Of a DNA stretch of 64,000 bases, positions 51,737 to 60,680 are shown piece by piece. The notes beneath the pieces were generated by a model, which had not been told where the DNA came from, did not search any database, and saw nothing but the letters and a program-made list of their open reading frames with translations. Each line of letters opens with the position of its first letter. Position 1 is the first letter of the stretch. Both the position numbers and the translations under genes were made by a program. This DNA is from Comamonas odontotermitis (lineage in GTDB: Bacteria; Pseudomonadota; Gammaproteobacteria; Burkholderiales; Burkholderiaceae_C), in the NCBI RefSeq assembly GCF_020080045.1, contig NZ_CP083451.1:2170001-2234000 (forward strand), given 5' to 3'.

Positions 51737-51940
51737 CTATTGGTTCTGGTTTTTAGCAATCTGATGAATAGACCACACGCGTTTGAGCTGACTTGCGCTG
51801 CACCTGGCCAGCATTGCTGCTTCAGCGATGCTGTAGCCTTTGGTGCGCAGAGCCACGATGCGTTCATGCATGTCCGTGCCTGCTGGTCGGCTGAGATATT
51901 TGCCCTCACGCTTCGCCAATTCAATTCCTTGTAGCTGGCG
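51737..51940 (-). pseudogene. C-terminal fragment of a serine recombinase (resolvase/invertase)
   Basis: RQLQGIELAKREGKYLSRP followed by MHERIVALRTKGYSIAEAAMLARCSASQLKRVWSIHQ is the linker and helix-turn-helix end of a resolvase-type recombinase. The catalytic domain is missing; sequence changes at about 51940 to an antitoxin fragment on the other strand. Confidence 0.7.
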
Positions 51941-52089
51941 GATCCTGGGCGTTCCTGATGCGCTGCATCGCGCCCTGCGCGTGTGTGCCGCCCATCATGG
52001 CCGCAGCACTGAGGCCGAAATCCGCGACATTCTGGAAACGGCCGCCCGGCTGCCTGAGCGTGTCAAGCGGGGTTCGCTGCTAGCGAGGC
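51939..52089 (+). pseudogene. FitA/StbC-like antitoxin fragment
   Basis: VPDALHRALRVCAAHHGRSTEAEIRDILETA then PERVKRGSLLA match ribbon-helix-helix FitA-type antitoxins (plasmid-stability proteins). The start codon is lost and no toxin (PIN-domain FitB) follows. Just after it, VSHETIYSY is an IS30-transposase-like word, so the fragment is truncated at about 52090. Confidence 0.65.
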
Positions 52090-52255
52090 GCGTGTCACAC
52101 GAAACCATCTACAGCTACCCTCGGACGGCTCGATGCACGCTTCGGTCAGTCGTTCAGAGTACCGAATGCTGACGTATTGCCGTTACGCCAAGCTTCGCTG
52201 TTAGCGTAGTTAATAGCTATGAAGAGAGCATCAGCCCCCATGAGCTACACCCGCC

Positions 52256-52356
52256 CATTAGTGGCGGGTTTTGATTGGAACGAGTGGCCTACTTTGGATT
52301 GGAATGAGTGGCGGGTTTGAACTGGAACAGGTGGTGGGTTTTACTGGAATACGCAT
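52256..52356. mobile_element. IS21-family-like element end
   Basis: Repeated words GGCGGGTTTTGATTGGAACG, TTGGATTGGAATGAGTGG and TTTTACTGGAATACGC resemble the multiple end repeats of IS21-family elements. No istA or istB gene is present. Confidence 0.45.
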
Positions 52357-52974
52357 TAACCGCAAGCGCCCGATAATAAGCTCAACTCGGAACTGGCGAG
52401 CAGTTCCAAAACCCAGACAAACCGTGCATCGTACGCCCACCAAAGCAGCGGAATTTTCGATAGTATGGCGTTCTGGTTAAACGGGGTAGGGGGTACGCAC
52501 TTCCTCCGATGTGGGGGAAAACAAGGTCACCCCTGCCCCTAGTGGATGTGCAAATGAACGGGGCATTTCCTTTATAGGCCGCCGACTGCTGACGTAGGGG
52601 GGCGGCGACTCATCTCTGCACCGTGCCTATACGATATTACGCCAGCGATTGACGCACAGGACTGGCAGAGGGTCGAGACCGGGTAAAAGTGCAAACTTCT
52701 CCTAAAGTGTCAGGATTTGCGCTAAGCAGTAATGGGCTAATGCTCTCCCCTAACCGCCACCTTGCGACAAACAGCGCCCAGGTAGGACGAATTCTTACAA
52801 CCAGTCCGTTCCTGTCGCATATCTACGACAGCGTAGTGGAAGTATCTCTAACTCCCCAAAAGATGCCCGTCCGTACCGGGTGGTATCAAAATTTGTAGGG
52901 GGTAGATCTGGGGGGATGTTCGAAGTAAAAATTAAAAAATCCCAATTAAAACAAATACAAAAAAAGGAAATTAC
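52357..52974. other. Island right end, no gene seen
   Basis: About 620 bp with no credible gene. It contains the words GGGGGTA at 52489-52495 and 52898-52904, also found near the left attachment site (44918-44924), possibly integrase arm sites. Confidence 0.4.
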
Positions 52975-52993
52975 ATTCCCATCACCCGCTCCA
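52975..52993. repeat. Distal attachment site of the island
   Basis: Exact 19-bp copy of the tRNA-Gly 3' end at 44786-44804. Confidence 0.85.
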
Positions 52994-53010
52994 GAATCGA
53001 AAACAGAAAA

Positions 53011-53031
53011 CGCGCCGAATGGCGCGTTTTT
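53011..53031. terminator. phaB terminator
   Basis: CGCGCC, GAAT loop, GGCGCG with A- and T-runs on either side. Before island insertion it would also have served the tRNA-Gly transcript. Confidence 0.85.
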
Positions 53032-53049
53032 CTTTGCCTGCGAAGAAGC

Positions 53050-53787
53050 TTAGTGAGTATGCAGGCCACCGTTCACCGAGAACTCGGCGCCCGTGGCATA
53101 GCCGCCATCTTCTGACGCCAGCCAGGCAATGATGGCGGCAATTTCCTGGGGCTCGCCCAGACGCTTCATGGGAATGGTGCCAACGATCTTTTCCAGCACA
53201 TCGGGGCGGATGGCCTTGACCATGTCGGTGCCGATATAGCCCGGGCTGACGGTGTTGACCGTGACGCCCTTGCCTGCCAGCTCCTGCGCCAGCGCCATCG
53301 AGAAGCCGTGCATCCCGGCCTTGGCAGCCGAGTAGTTGGTCTGCCCGGCTTGCCCCTTGGCGCCATTGACCGAGCTGATATTGACGATGCGGCCCCAGCC
53401 CTTTTCCACCATGTCGGCAACGACTTGCTTGGTCACGTTGAACATGGAGTTCAGGTTGGTTTCGATCACTGCCTGCCAGTCATCGGGTGTCATCTTGATG
53501 AACATGCGGTCGCGGGTGATACCGGCGTTGTTCACCAGCACATCGACCGTGCCGTGCTCCGCCTTGGTCTTGGCAAACGCCTCGACCGTGGACTCCCAGC
53601 TGCCGACATTGCCGACCGATGCGTAGAAGGTGTAACCCAGCGCCTTTTGCTCGTCCAGCCACTTCTGGAAATCACGCGTGGGGCCACAGCCCGCAATCAC
53701 CTTGAATCCGTCTTTGTGCAAGCGTTGGCAAATGGCCGTTCCAATGCCTCCCATACCGCCAGTTACATAGGCCACTTTTTGACTCAT
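53050..53787 (-). CDS. phaB: Acetoacetyl-CoA reductase
   Basis: A 245-residue NADPH-dependent short-chain dehydrogenase that reduces acetoacetyl-CoA to (R)-3-hydroxybutyryl-CoA for polyhydroxybutyrate. It has the TGGMGGIG nucleotide loop, NNAGITRD, catalytic serine in NISSVNG, the tyrosine/lysine pair in YSAAKAG, and the PhaB-type SPGYIGTDMVKAIRPDVLEKIV region. It lies last in the order phaC, phaA, phaB, but a terminator at 53935 separates it from phaA, so it probably has its own promoter. Confidence 0.95.
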   Translation of the reverse strand: MSQKVAYVTGGMGGIGTAICQRLHKDGFKVIAGCGPTRDFQKWLDEQKALGYTFYASVGNVGSWESTVEAFAKTKAEHGTVDVLVNNAGITRDRMFIKMTPDDWQAVIETNLNSMFNVTKQVVADMVEKGWGRIVNISSVNGAKGQAGQTNYSAAKAGMHGFSMALAQELAGKGVTVNTVSPGYIGTDMVKAIRPDVLEKIVGTIPMKRLGEPQEIAAIIAWLASEDGGYATGAEFSVNGGLHTH

Positions 53788-53934
53788 TTATATCTCCTTG
53801 GTATTGCGTGGTTTGATAGCGCACTACCACTTTAACCAAGAAATAAGGCACCGAAACCCTCGTTTACGCCAAGCGCTCAGAATCTCGATTTGGCGCCATT
53901 TTTTGGGGTAAATGTCATGCGCAAACAACAAAAA

Positions 53935-53960
53935 CGCGCTCCGTGGAGCGCGCTTTTTTT
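53935..53960. terminator. Terminator between phaA and phaB
   Basis: CGCGCTCC, GT, GGAGCGCG, with AAAA before and TTTTTTT after; works on either strand. Confidence 0.85.
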
Positions 53961-54066
53961 CCTTTGAATTCGAGCCATTTTAAAGGCTATCGAAATGCAG
54001 GCTTTGATTGCAGAAAGTCACAAAGCTGCCATGGATGCATGACAGCTTTGTATGCGCCGTGTCCGC

Positions 54067-55248
54067 TTATACGCGCTCCACAGCCAGGGCCACGCCCATG
54101 CCGCCGCCAATGCACAGACCGGCAATGCCGCGCTTGGAGCCGCGGCGCTTCATTTCATGCAGCAAGGTCACGAGAATACGAGCGCCCGACGCACCGATGG
54201 GGTGACCGATGGCAATGGCACCGCCATTGACGTTGACCTTGCTCGTGTCCAGGCCCAGTTCCTGGTTTACTGCGCAGGCTTGGGCCGCAAAGGCTTCGTT
54301 GAGTTCGAACAGATCGACCTCGCCCTCTTTCCAGCCGGTCTTGGCCAGCACCTTGCGCACGGCGTGCATCGGGCCCATGCCCATGATCTTGGGGTCGAGC
54401 CCCACGGTTGCAAAGCCTGCAATGCGTGCCAGCGGCACTGCGCCCAGTTCCTTGGCCTTCTTGGCGCTGGCCACCACCAGTGCGGCAGCACCGTCGTTCA
54501 GGCCCGATGCATTGCCTGCGGTGACCGAACCGGCCTTGTCAAAGGCTGGCTTGAGGCTCGCAAGTGCATCTCCATTGGTCTTGCGGTTGATGTATTCGTC
54601 AGCCTTGAACTCGATGGGGTCGCCCTTGCGCTGCGGGATGGCGACCGTGACGATTTCTTCTGCAAAGTTGCCGGCGTCCTGCGCAGCGGCTGCCTTTTGC
54701 TGGCTGGCCAGTGCAAAGGCATCCTGCTTTTCACGGTCGATGTGGAATTCCTTGGCCACGTTCTCGGCGGTGATACCCATGTGGTATTGGTTGTACACGT
54801 CCCACAGACCATCGACGATCATGGTGTCGGTCATTTTCCAGTCGCCCATGCGCTGGCCGTCACGCGATCCATTCAATACATGGGGCGACAGGCTCATGTT
54901 TTCCTGGCCGCCAGCCACCACCACATCGGCATCGCCATTGCTGATGGCCTGCGCAGCCAGCATGACGGACTTGAGACCCGAGCCACACACCGCGTTGATG
55001 GTCAGCGCAGGCGTCTTCTTGTCCACGCCTGCCTTGATCATGGCCTGGCGCGCCGGGTTCTGCCCCACACCAGCAGCCAGCACCTGGCCCATGATGACTT
55101 CATCGACCTGGTCTGCGCCCACCTTGGCGCGCGCCAGTGCTTCCTTGATTACCGTCGCCCCCAGGTCCGTTGCGGGCACCTTGGCCAGCGAGCCACCGAA
55201 CTTGCCGACTGCCGTACGCACGGCCGAAATGATGACGATGTCTTCCAT
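54067..55248 (-). CDS. phaA: Acetyl-CoA acetyltransferase (3-ketothiolase)
   Basis: A 393-residue thiolase that condenses two acetyl-CoA into acetoacetyl-CoA. Signatures: the acylated cysteine in INAVCGSGLKSVMLAAQ, the NGGAIAIGHPIGASGARIL histidine block and the second cysteine in GIAGLCIGGGMGVA. Its place between phaC and phaB and its sequence fit the biosynthetic thiolase. Gaps to phaC and phaB are 215 and 279 bp, wider than in compact operons. Confidence 0.95.
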   Translation of the reverse strand: MEDIVIISAVRTAVGKFGGSLAKVPATDLGATVIKEALARAKVGADQVDEVIMGQVLAAGVGQNPARQAMIKAGVDKKTPALTINAVCGSGLKSVMLAAQAISNGDADVVVAGGQENMSLSPHVLNGSRDGQRMGDWKMTDTMIVDGLWDVYNQYHMGITAENVAKEFHIDREKQDAFALASQQKAAAAQDAGNFAEEIVTVAIPQRKGDPIEFKADEYINRKTNGDALASLKPAFDKAGSVTAGNASGLNDGAAALVVASAKKAKELGAVPLARIAGFATVGLDPKIMGMGPMHAVRKVLAKTGWKEGEVDLFELNEAFAAQACAVNQELGLDTSKVNVNGGAIAIGHPIGASGARILVTLLHEMKRRGSKRGIAGLCIGGGMGVALAVERV

Positions 55249-55463
55249 GGTTCTTCCTTTAAAAATTGGCGCTGGCGCCTGTCATATTTAGCTTTTCAGC
55301 TATCAAATCCGATACTCGCTGTTGCTGCCTGCCTGCAGGAGCACCCACATTATTGCATTGCAACATACCCGCCGCCCAGCGGCCCTCGCACCCGCATGCG
55401 AATGGTACGCAGCCCTGCGCAGGCCAGGCCCGAAGGGGTGCTTGCGGGCCCGCCGCGCTGCAG

Positions 55464-57233
55464 TCAGGCCCGGGCCTTGACGTAGCTGCCCGGCGCAGGC
55501 TCCAGCGCCTTGTAGGCAGTGCGGGCTTTGCCGTAGGCCTTGGGCGCCGCCACCTTTTTACCGCTGCTTTTGGCAAGCCAGTCCATCCAGTCCGTCCACC
55601 AGCTGCCAGGCAGCTCATCCGCCCCCTGCAGCCATGCATCGATGCCAGAGGGGAACTTGCCGTCCTCACGCAGCCAGTGGCTGCGCTTTTTCTTGGCAGG
55701 CGGGTTGATGACACCGGCAATGTGGCCGGAGGCACCCATCACGAAACGCTTCTTCCCGCCCAGCACCTGAGTGCTGGCATAGGCCGCGCCAATCGGTACG
55801 ATATGGTCTTCACGCGAGCCATAGATATAGATCGGCATGTTGATCTTGCTCACATCGAGGGGCTCCCCACACACCGTGAGCGCGCCGGGCTGCACCAGCT
55901 TGTTCTCCAGATAGAAGTTGCGCAGATACCATGCGTAGTAAGGACCTGGCAGGTTGGTGGAGTCGCTGTTCCAGTACAGCAGGTCAAACGGCGGCGGGGT
56001 TTCGCCCTTGAGGTAGTTGCCCACCACGTAGTTCCACACCAGATCGACGGGACGCAGAAAGCTGAAGGTCGATGCCAGATCCTGCCCGGCCATCAGACCG
56101 CCCTTGCCCATGGTCAGTTCGCGAAACTTGACGAAGTTCTCGTCGATGAACACGTCAAGCACACCGGTGTCGGAAAAATCCACCAGGGTGGTGAGCAAGG
56201 TGGCGCTGGCCACCGATTTGTCCCCCCGTGCCGCCAGCACCGCCAGACCGTTGACGAGCATGGTGCCGCCCACGCAAAAACCCAGCGCATTGATCTGCGC
56301 CTGGCCGGAAATGTCCTTGACCACCTCGATGGCCTTGATGACGGCATCGCCGATATAGTCGTCCCAGGTCTTGCTGCCCAGGCTCTCGTCGGGGTTGCGC
56401 CAGCTCACCACAAAGGTACGGTGGCCGTTTTCCACCGAATGGCGGATCAGTGAGTTCTCAGGCTGCAGGTCAAGGATGTAGTACTTGTTGATGCACGGCG
56501 GCACAAACAGCATGGGGCGCTCGTACACCTGGGCGGTCAGCGCCTTGTACTCGATCAACTGGAACAGCTCATTCTCGAACACCACCGCACCCTCGCTGGT
56601 GGCCACATTCCGGCCCACCTCGAACTGCGATTCATCGGTCATCGACACATGGCCCTGGCGCATGTCGGCCAGCATGTTCTGAATGCCCTGGGCAATGCTC
56701 TGGCCTTTGGTGTCGATGGCTTTTTGCTGGGCTTCGGCGTTCAGCGCCAGAAAATTGCTGGGCGCCGTTGCCGCTACCCACTGTTCCACACCAAAACGGA
56801 TACGGGCGCGGGTCTTTTCGTCGCCCTGAACGGCATCGACCATGTCCATCAAAGCCTTGGCGTTGAGGGCATAGCTTGCAGCAGTGAATGCGGCCATCGG
56901 GTTGTGCTGCCAGGCATCACCTGCAAACCGCCGGTCCTTGGGCACCGGCACCACGCCCTTGGCGCTTTCGGTCCACAGCGCCATGGCATCCTTGGCGTAT
57001 TGCTCCTGAATGGCCCGCAGCTTGTCGGCATCCAGACTGACGGGCGCGCCGCCAGCCTGCGGCTGGGCCAGGCCGTTGAAGAGGCCCGTGGGCGCGCCCA
57101 TGGCGTTCATGGCGGGCATCCCCTTTTGCAGGCCTTGCAGCGCCTGCGTCCACATCTGCCCGTATTGCTGGCCCAGCTGTGACAGCTGCGCCATCTGATC
57201 ACTTCCCGGTCCCCAAAATTGCTCTTGCGTCAT
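55464..57233 (-). CDS. phaC: Class I polyhydroxyalkanoate synthase
   Basis: A 589-residue polymerase that joins 3-hydroxyacyl-CoA units into polyester on granules. It shows the PhaC N-terminal domain and the alpha/beta-hydrolase catalytic domain with the lipase-like box GFCVGGT (nucleophile cysteine about residue 319), the aspartate region in IYGSREDHIVPIG and the histidine in GASGHIAGVINPP. Length is typical of class I enzymes that work alone. The start at 57233 has GGGAGA upstream; the frame extends 10 residues further. No phasin or phaR is in the window. Confidence 0.96.
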   Translation of the reverse strand: MTQEQFWGPGSDQMAQLSQLGQQYGQMWTQALQGLQKGMPAMNAMGAPTGLFNGLAQPQAGGAPVSLDADKLRAIQEQYAKDAMALWTESAKGVVPVPKDRRFAGDAWQHNPMAAFTAASYALNAKALMDMVDAVQGDEKTRARIRFGVEQWVAATAPSNFLALNAEAQQKAIDTKGQSIAQGIQNMLADMRQGHVSMTDESQFEVGRNVATSEGAVVFENELFQLIEYKALTAQVYERPMLFVPPCINKYYILDLQPENSLIRHSVENGHRTFVVSWRNPDESLGSKTWDDYIGDAVIKAIEVVKDISGQAQINALGFCVGGTMLVNGLAVLAARGDKSVASATLLTTLVDFSDTGVLDVFIDENFVKFRELTMGKGGLMAGQDLASTFSFLRPVDLVWNYVVGNYLKGETPPPFDLLYWNSDSTNLPGPYYAWYLRNFYLENKLVQPGALTVCGEPLDVSKINMPIYIYGSREDHIVPIGAAYASTQVLGGKKRFVMGASGHIAGVINPPAKKKRSHWLREDGKFPSGIDAWLQGADELPGSWWTDWMDWLAKSSGKKVAAPKAYGKARTAYKALEPAPGSYVKARA

Positions 57234-57344
57234 CGCTGTCTCCCTGGTTGGCCGTGTGCCCATGAAATGAATTTCGACACCATCTTAGGCCCAAAATCCG
57301 CCTCCAAAGCCCCGACACGCGCCTACTTCGGGTAAATTCCGAGC

Positions 57345-57608
57345 ATGTATCTGCTTTTGATTGGCTGGCTCTATGTAGTGCTGATGATGGCCGTGGTTGA
57401 AGCCGTCAGCCCGCAAGGCACCGTGCTGGGCGCCGTGATCACGCTGCTGCTCTATGGTGCCTTGCCCATCAGCATCCTGATGTACATCGGTGGCACACCC
57501 GCCCGACGCAGGGCCCGCCGTCTGGCCGAACAGGCGCAGCAAGATGAAGAGGCGCGTCAAGCTGCACAGGGCACAACCCCCTTGCCGGCCCAGACGCCCA
57601 GGGAGTAA
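57345..57608 (+). CDS. Small membrane protein, conserved in Burkholderiales (inferred)
   Basis: An 87-residue protein with two hydrophobic segments (residues about 2-20 and 28-48, MYLLLIGWLYVVLMMAVVEA and ITLLLYGALPISILMYI) and a basic, hydrophilic C-terminal tail (ARRRARRLAEQAQQDEE). No motif points to a function. It is divergent from phaC. I recall similar small membrane proteins in related genera, but this was not checked. Confidence 0.6.
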   Translation: MYLLLIGWLYVVLMMAVVEAVSPQGTVLGAVITLLLYGALPISILMYIGGTPARRRARRLAEQAQQDEEARQAAQGTTPLPAQTPRE

Positions 57609-57610
57609 CC

Positions 57611-57910
57611 TTAGAACGTATTTACGATCTCTACACAGCCGCGTTGGAGTGCAATCGGGATGAGTTCGAAGCGGTGGGCCACAGCTTGCACCGGGGTGCA
57701 AGCAAGGGCCAGCGCGCAGAAATCGCCCGATTTCACTCCAACCCGGAGGGACGGTGGGTTTGGGGACGCCCGGTTAGGGGCGGTCTACGTCGTTGCAAAT
57801 CCTCGCAATAGCCGGGCTATTGCTGCGGTATTGCGCCTCTCATTCCATCCCTAGCCGGGCGCCCCGCAAAGCCACTGTCGCGGCGCGAGGAGATCGTAAA
57901 CACGTTCTTA
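57611..57910. repeat. Palindromic intergenic element, copy B with nested palindromes
   Basis: A 300-bp element between convergent genes. Outer arms: TTAGAACGTATTTACGATCT at the left and, complemented, TAAGAACGTGTTTACGATCT at the right. The right half matches copy A closely (centre CGCAATAGC/GCTATTGC). An extra palindrome is nested inside: TTGGAGTG..ATCGGG with CCCGATTTCACTCCAA, and a perfect hairpin GCTTGCACC/GGTGCAAGC (57684-57703). Confidence 0.75.
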
Positions 57911-57913
57911 GGC

Positions 57914-59365
57914 CTAGTGCACTGCCTTGTGCTTGAGGCGCAGGCTGCTGAACACCGCCGACATGGCCGCAAACGCAGCGGCCATGTACAGGGCCACCGT
58001 GGTGCCCATGCCGCTGGTCACAGGCCAGAGGGTGAAGATGATGGCCACCAGCACCGCTCCCAGCGATTGCCCCGTGAGCCGCGCGGTGCCGAGCATGCCG
58101 CTGGCCGCTCCGGCACGCGCCAGCGGCGCCGAGGTGACAATGGTGTGGTTGTTGGGCGACTGGAACAGGCCGAAACCCAGGCCGCACAGCGCCATGCGCC
58201 AGCCGATGTTCAGGTCGCCCGGGTCGGCAGGCAGCAAGGCCAGGCTGAGCAGCCCGAAAGCCAGAATGGCCATGCCGATGCCGCCCAGCAGGCCGTCTTC
58301 CACCTTGCCGATGAGCTTGCCCGCCACTGGCGCCACCAGCACGATGGCAGCCGACCATGCAGTCATCAGCATGCCGGCGGCAAAATGGCTGCGGCCCAGC
58401 GCATCGAGCAGCATGAATGGCAGCGCAATGAACGAGAGCATCTGCGCGCTGAACGCGCCAATCGACGCCCCCATGGACAGTGCAAACACCGGAATGCGCA
58501 GCAGATCGAGTGGCAAGAGCGGCAAGCTGAGTTTTTTCTGCCTCAGCACATACCAGGTGCCCAGCACCAGACCCAGTCCCAGCATGGCCCAGCCGGTACT
58601 GGCCTGTCCCGCTGCGGCCGTTGCATCGTGCCGAGCGCCGATGCGCTCCGCCCCCAGAAACACCAGCGAGAACATGGCAAAGTTCAGCACCACATCCACC
58701 GGCGTGAGCCGTGCGTGAGGCGCGGCCAGCAATTGCGGCGGGTTGTGCGGCAAGGCCTTGCGCCCCAGCCACAAGGTCAGCAGCCCCAACGGAACGTTGA
58801 TGGCAAACAGCCACGGCCAGCTGGCAATCGACAGAATCAATGCTGCCACGCCCGGCCCGGCAACGGACGACACTGCCACTACCAGCGAATTGAGCGCCAT
58901 GCCCTTGCCCAGCCTGGAAGCCGGGTACGTCAGCCTCACCAGCGCCGCGTTCACCGCCATCACCCCTGCCGCGCCCATGCCTTGCAGTCCGCGTGCTGCA
59001 ATCAGCAGCCACAGCGACTGCGCCAGCATGGCAACGGCCGACGCAATGGTGAAGCACAGCAAACCAATGAGATACACCTTGCGGTAGCCGATGCGCTCAC
59101 CCAGCGCCGCCAGCGGCAGCAGCAATCCCAACGTGCCCAATTGGTAGGCATTGACGATCCAGATCGCCTCCGAAGGCTGGGCATTGAGTTGCTTGGCCAC
59201 CGTGGGCAGGGCCAGATTCATGATTGAGCCATCGAGCACGGCCACAATCAGGCCCAGCACGATCACCAGCATCGCGAGGCGCCGCTCGGGCATGGGAAGG
59301 CCGTCCCTCATGGCTGGAGCCGGTGCCTGTACCAAGACCGTATCGGGTGTCAAAGACTTATCCAT
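57914..59365 (-). CDS. MFS exporter of the DHA2 (EmrB/QacA) type
   Basis: A 483-residue inner-membrane drug:proton antiporter-like protein, about 14 membrane helices. Features: MLVIVLGLIVAVLDGSIMNLALPTVA in helix 1, motif A-like LGERIGYRKVYLIG after helix 2, RGLQGMGAAGVMAVNAALV, and SVAGPGVAALI (motif C-like). The C-terminal half has LGFGLFQSPNNHTIV. Substrates cannot be predicted. No regulator gene is adjacent. The stop lies 4 bp inside the palindromic element's flank. Confidence 0.9.
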   Translation of the reverse strand: MDKSLTPDTVLVQAPAPAMRDGLPMPERRLAMLVIVLGLIVAVLDGSIMNLALPTVAKQLNAQPSEAIWIVNAYQLGTLGLLLPLAALGERIGYRKVYLIGLLCFTIASAVAMLAQSLWLLIAARGLQGMGAAGVMAVNAALVRLTYPASRLGKGMALNSLVVAVSSVAGPGVAALILSIASWPWLFAINVPLGLLTLWLGRKALPHNPPQLLAAPHARLTPVDVVLNFAMFSLVFLGAERIGARHDATAAAGQASTGWAMLGLGLVLGTWYVLRQKKLSLPLLPLDLLRIPVFALSMGASIGAFSAQMLSFIALPFMLLDALGRSHFAAGMLMTAWSAAIVLVAPVAGKLIGKVEDGLLGGIGMAILAFGLLSLALLPADPGDLNIGWRMALCGLGFGLFQSPNNHTIVTSAPLARAGAASGMLGTARLTGQSLGAVLVAIIFTLWPVTSGMGTTVALYMAAAFAAMSAVFSSLRLKHKAVH

Positions 59366-59494
59366 GGCTGGTTCGATTTGCTATGAAAATATGAGCTACT
59401 GCGCATAACTGGCGAGCGCCAGCAGCCGATTCGCACCTCAGGCATGCAGTCTCCCACTCGCGCGTGGCGGATGGATATGCATGCGCTGCCGCCA

Positions 59495-59977
59495 TCATGC
59501 ACCCTGGCCCCGGTACAGCATGGTCAGGTGCGGAATGCCGTCTTCCAGGTATGGCTCCGACACCACCTCGAAGCCGCAGCCTTCGTAGAAGGTCTGCAGA
59601 TAGGCCTGCGCCCCGATGCGGATCGGTGATCCGGGCCAGCGCTGCTCCACCTCGGCCATCGCATGGCGCATCAGCTCCCAGCCAGCGCCTGTGCCGCGCA
59701 CGGCTGCCATGGCCAGCACGCGGCCAATGGAGGGTTCCTCGTAAGCCTGCCCTGGCGGCAGTATGCGTGCGTACGATTGCAGAACGCCCGCCTGGTCGCG
59801 CCCGAGCAGGTGCCAGGCGCTCTGGTCCTTGTAATCCAGGTCCTGAAAGGCCACCTGCTCGGCAATGAACACCTGGCAGCGAACGTGCAGCACGTCATAC
59901 AGATCGCCCAGGCTCAGCTGGTCAAAGGAAAGACAGGTCCAGTTCAACCGGTCGGCAGGAGAAGAAGGCTTGGGCAT
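59495..59977 (-). CDS. ElaA-family GNAT acetyltransferase
   Basis: A 160-residue N-acetyltransferase of the ElaA group: LSLGDLYDVLHVRCQVFIAEQVAFQDLDYKDQ at the start, then IGRVLAMAAVRGTGAGWELMRHAM (acetyl-CoA loop, a variant of the usual R/Q-x-x-G-x-G/A) and IGAQAYLQTFYEGCGFEVVSEPYLEDGIPHLTM. The substrate of the family is not known. Confidence 0.85.
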   Translation of the reverse strand: MPKPSSPADRLNWTCLSFDQLSLGDLYDVLHVRCQVFIAEQVAFQDLDYKDQSAWHLLGRDQAGVLQSYARILPPGQAYEEPSIGRVLAMAAVRGTGAGWELMRHAMAEVEQRWPGSPIRIGAQAYLQTFYEGCGFEVVSEPYLEDGIPHLTMLYRGQGA

Positions 59978-60040
59978 GGGGGCTGTGACTCAAACAAAGG
60001 CAGAGCGGTATAACTGGCGGCCAGAACACCGTGGATGAAT

Positions 60041-60484
60041 TCAATCGGTCTTGATCTGCTTCTTGGCAGCCTGCAGGGATTGCACGACTTCCGGCATCAC
60101 GTATTTGAAAGTGCCAGTAGCATGGCAGCAGAGCTTGCCCGCCTCGTCATACAGCCAGCCTTCACAGAAAGCCATGGTCTTGGTGCGCGAGAGCAGCTTG
60201 CCCTTGGCCACCAGCGGGCCCTTGGCAGTGGCCATGAAGCTGGTTTTCATCTCGATGGTGACGGCGCCGCTGCCTGCAATGGCACTGCGCGCCGCGTGGG
60301 CCATGGTCACATCCAGCAGCGTCATCGATGCACCGCCGTGCGTCACATCAAAGCTGTTGAGGTGCTCGGGGCGCGCGTGATAGTGCAGCTCGCTCTCGCC
60401 ATCGGCCCATTTGTGCAAGCTAAAGCCCAGGTGGCTGACAAAGGGGATTTCAACTTCAAAGGGCAGCACGGCGGGCTCCAGCAT
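60041..60484 (-). CDS. PaaI-type hotdog thioesterase
   Basis: A 147-residue hotdog-fold protein, probably hydrolysing acyl-CoA. The signature is HLNSFDVTHGGASMTLLDVTMAHAAR (a PaaI-like version of HGG with an acidic residue in the helix), then AVTIEMKTSFMATAKGPLVAKGKLLSRTKTMAFCEGWLYDEAGKLCCHATGTF in overlapping parts. Start M at 60484 is chosen as it gives the usual length; ATG at 60541 is possible. No clear ribosome site. Substrate unknown. Confidence 0.8.
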   Translation of the reverse strand: MLEPAVLPFEVEIPFVSHLGFSLHKWADGESELHYHARPEHLNSFDVTHGGASMTLLDVTMAHAARSAIAGSGAVTIEMKTSFMATAKGPLVAKGKLLSRTKTMAFCEGWLYDEAGKLCCHATGTFKYVMPEVVQSLQAAKKQIKTD

Positions 60485-60680
60485 GAGAACGTAGAACGCA
60501 AGGACAAGACAAAAAAGGCCGCGCAGCGGCGGGCGGCCCATGCAGCAAGCATAACCGCTTGCGGGCTCATTTAAGGGGAAACCCTGACGTTTAGGCGACA
60601 GCACCCTGTCAGGCCTCTATAGCAGCCGCGAACCCGCTACAGTCCAAGGTCAGACACGCAGATTCAGCGAGCCGCACACC

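Larger units (their letters stand above)
44786..52993. mobile_element. Degenerate genomic island integrated in tRNA-Gly(CCC)
   Basis: An 8.2-kb segment bounded by 19-bp direct repeats, one being the tRNA 3' end. The tRNA-proximal end has the start of a tyrosine-integrase frame, disrupted by an IS3-family element. The interior holds IS256, IS5, IS30 and IS21 fragments, a serine-recombinase tail, a FitA-like antitoxin fragment and two intact AT-rich secreted-protein genes. Beyond the right repeat comes a terminator and phaB, so the pre-insertion order was tRNA-Gly, terminator, phaB. Confidence 0.85.
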
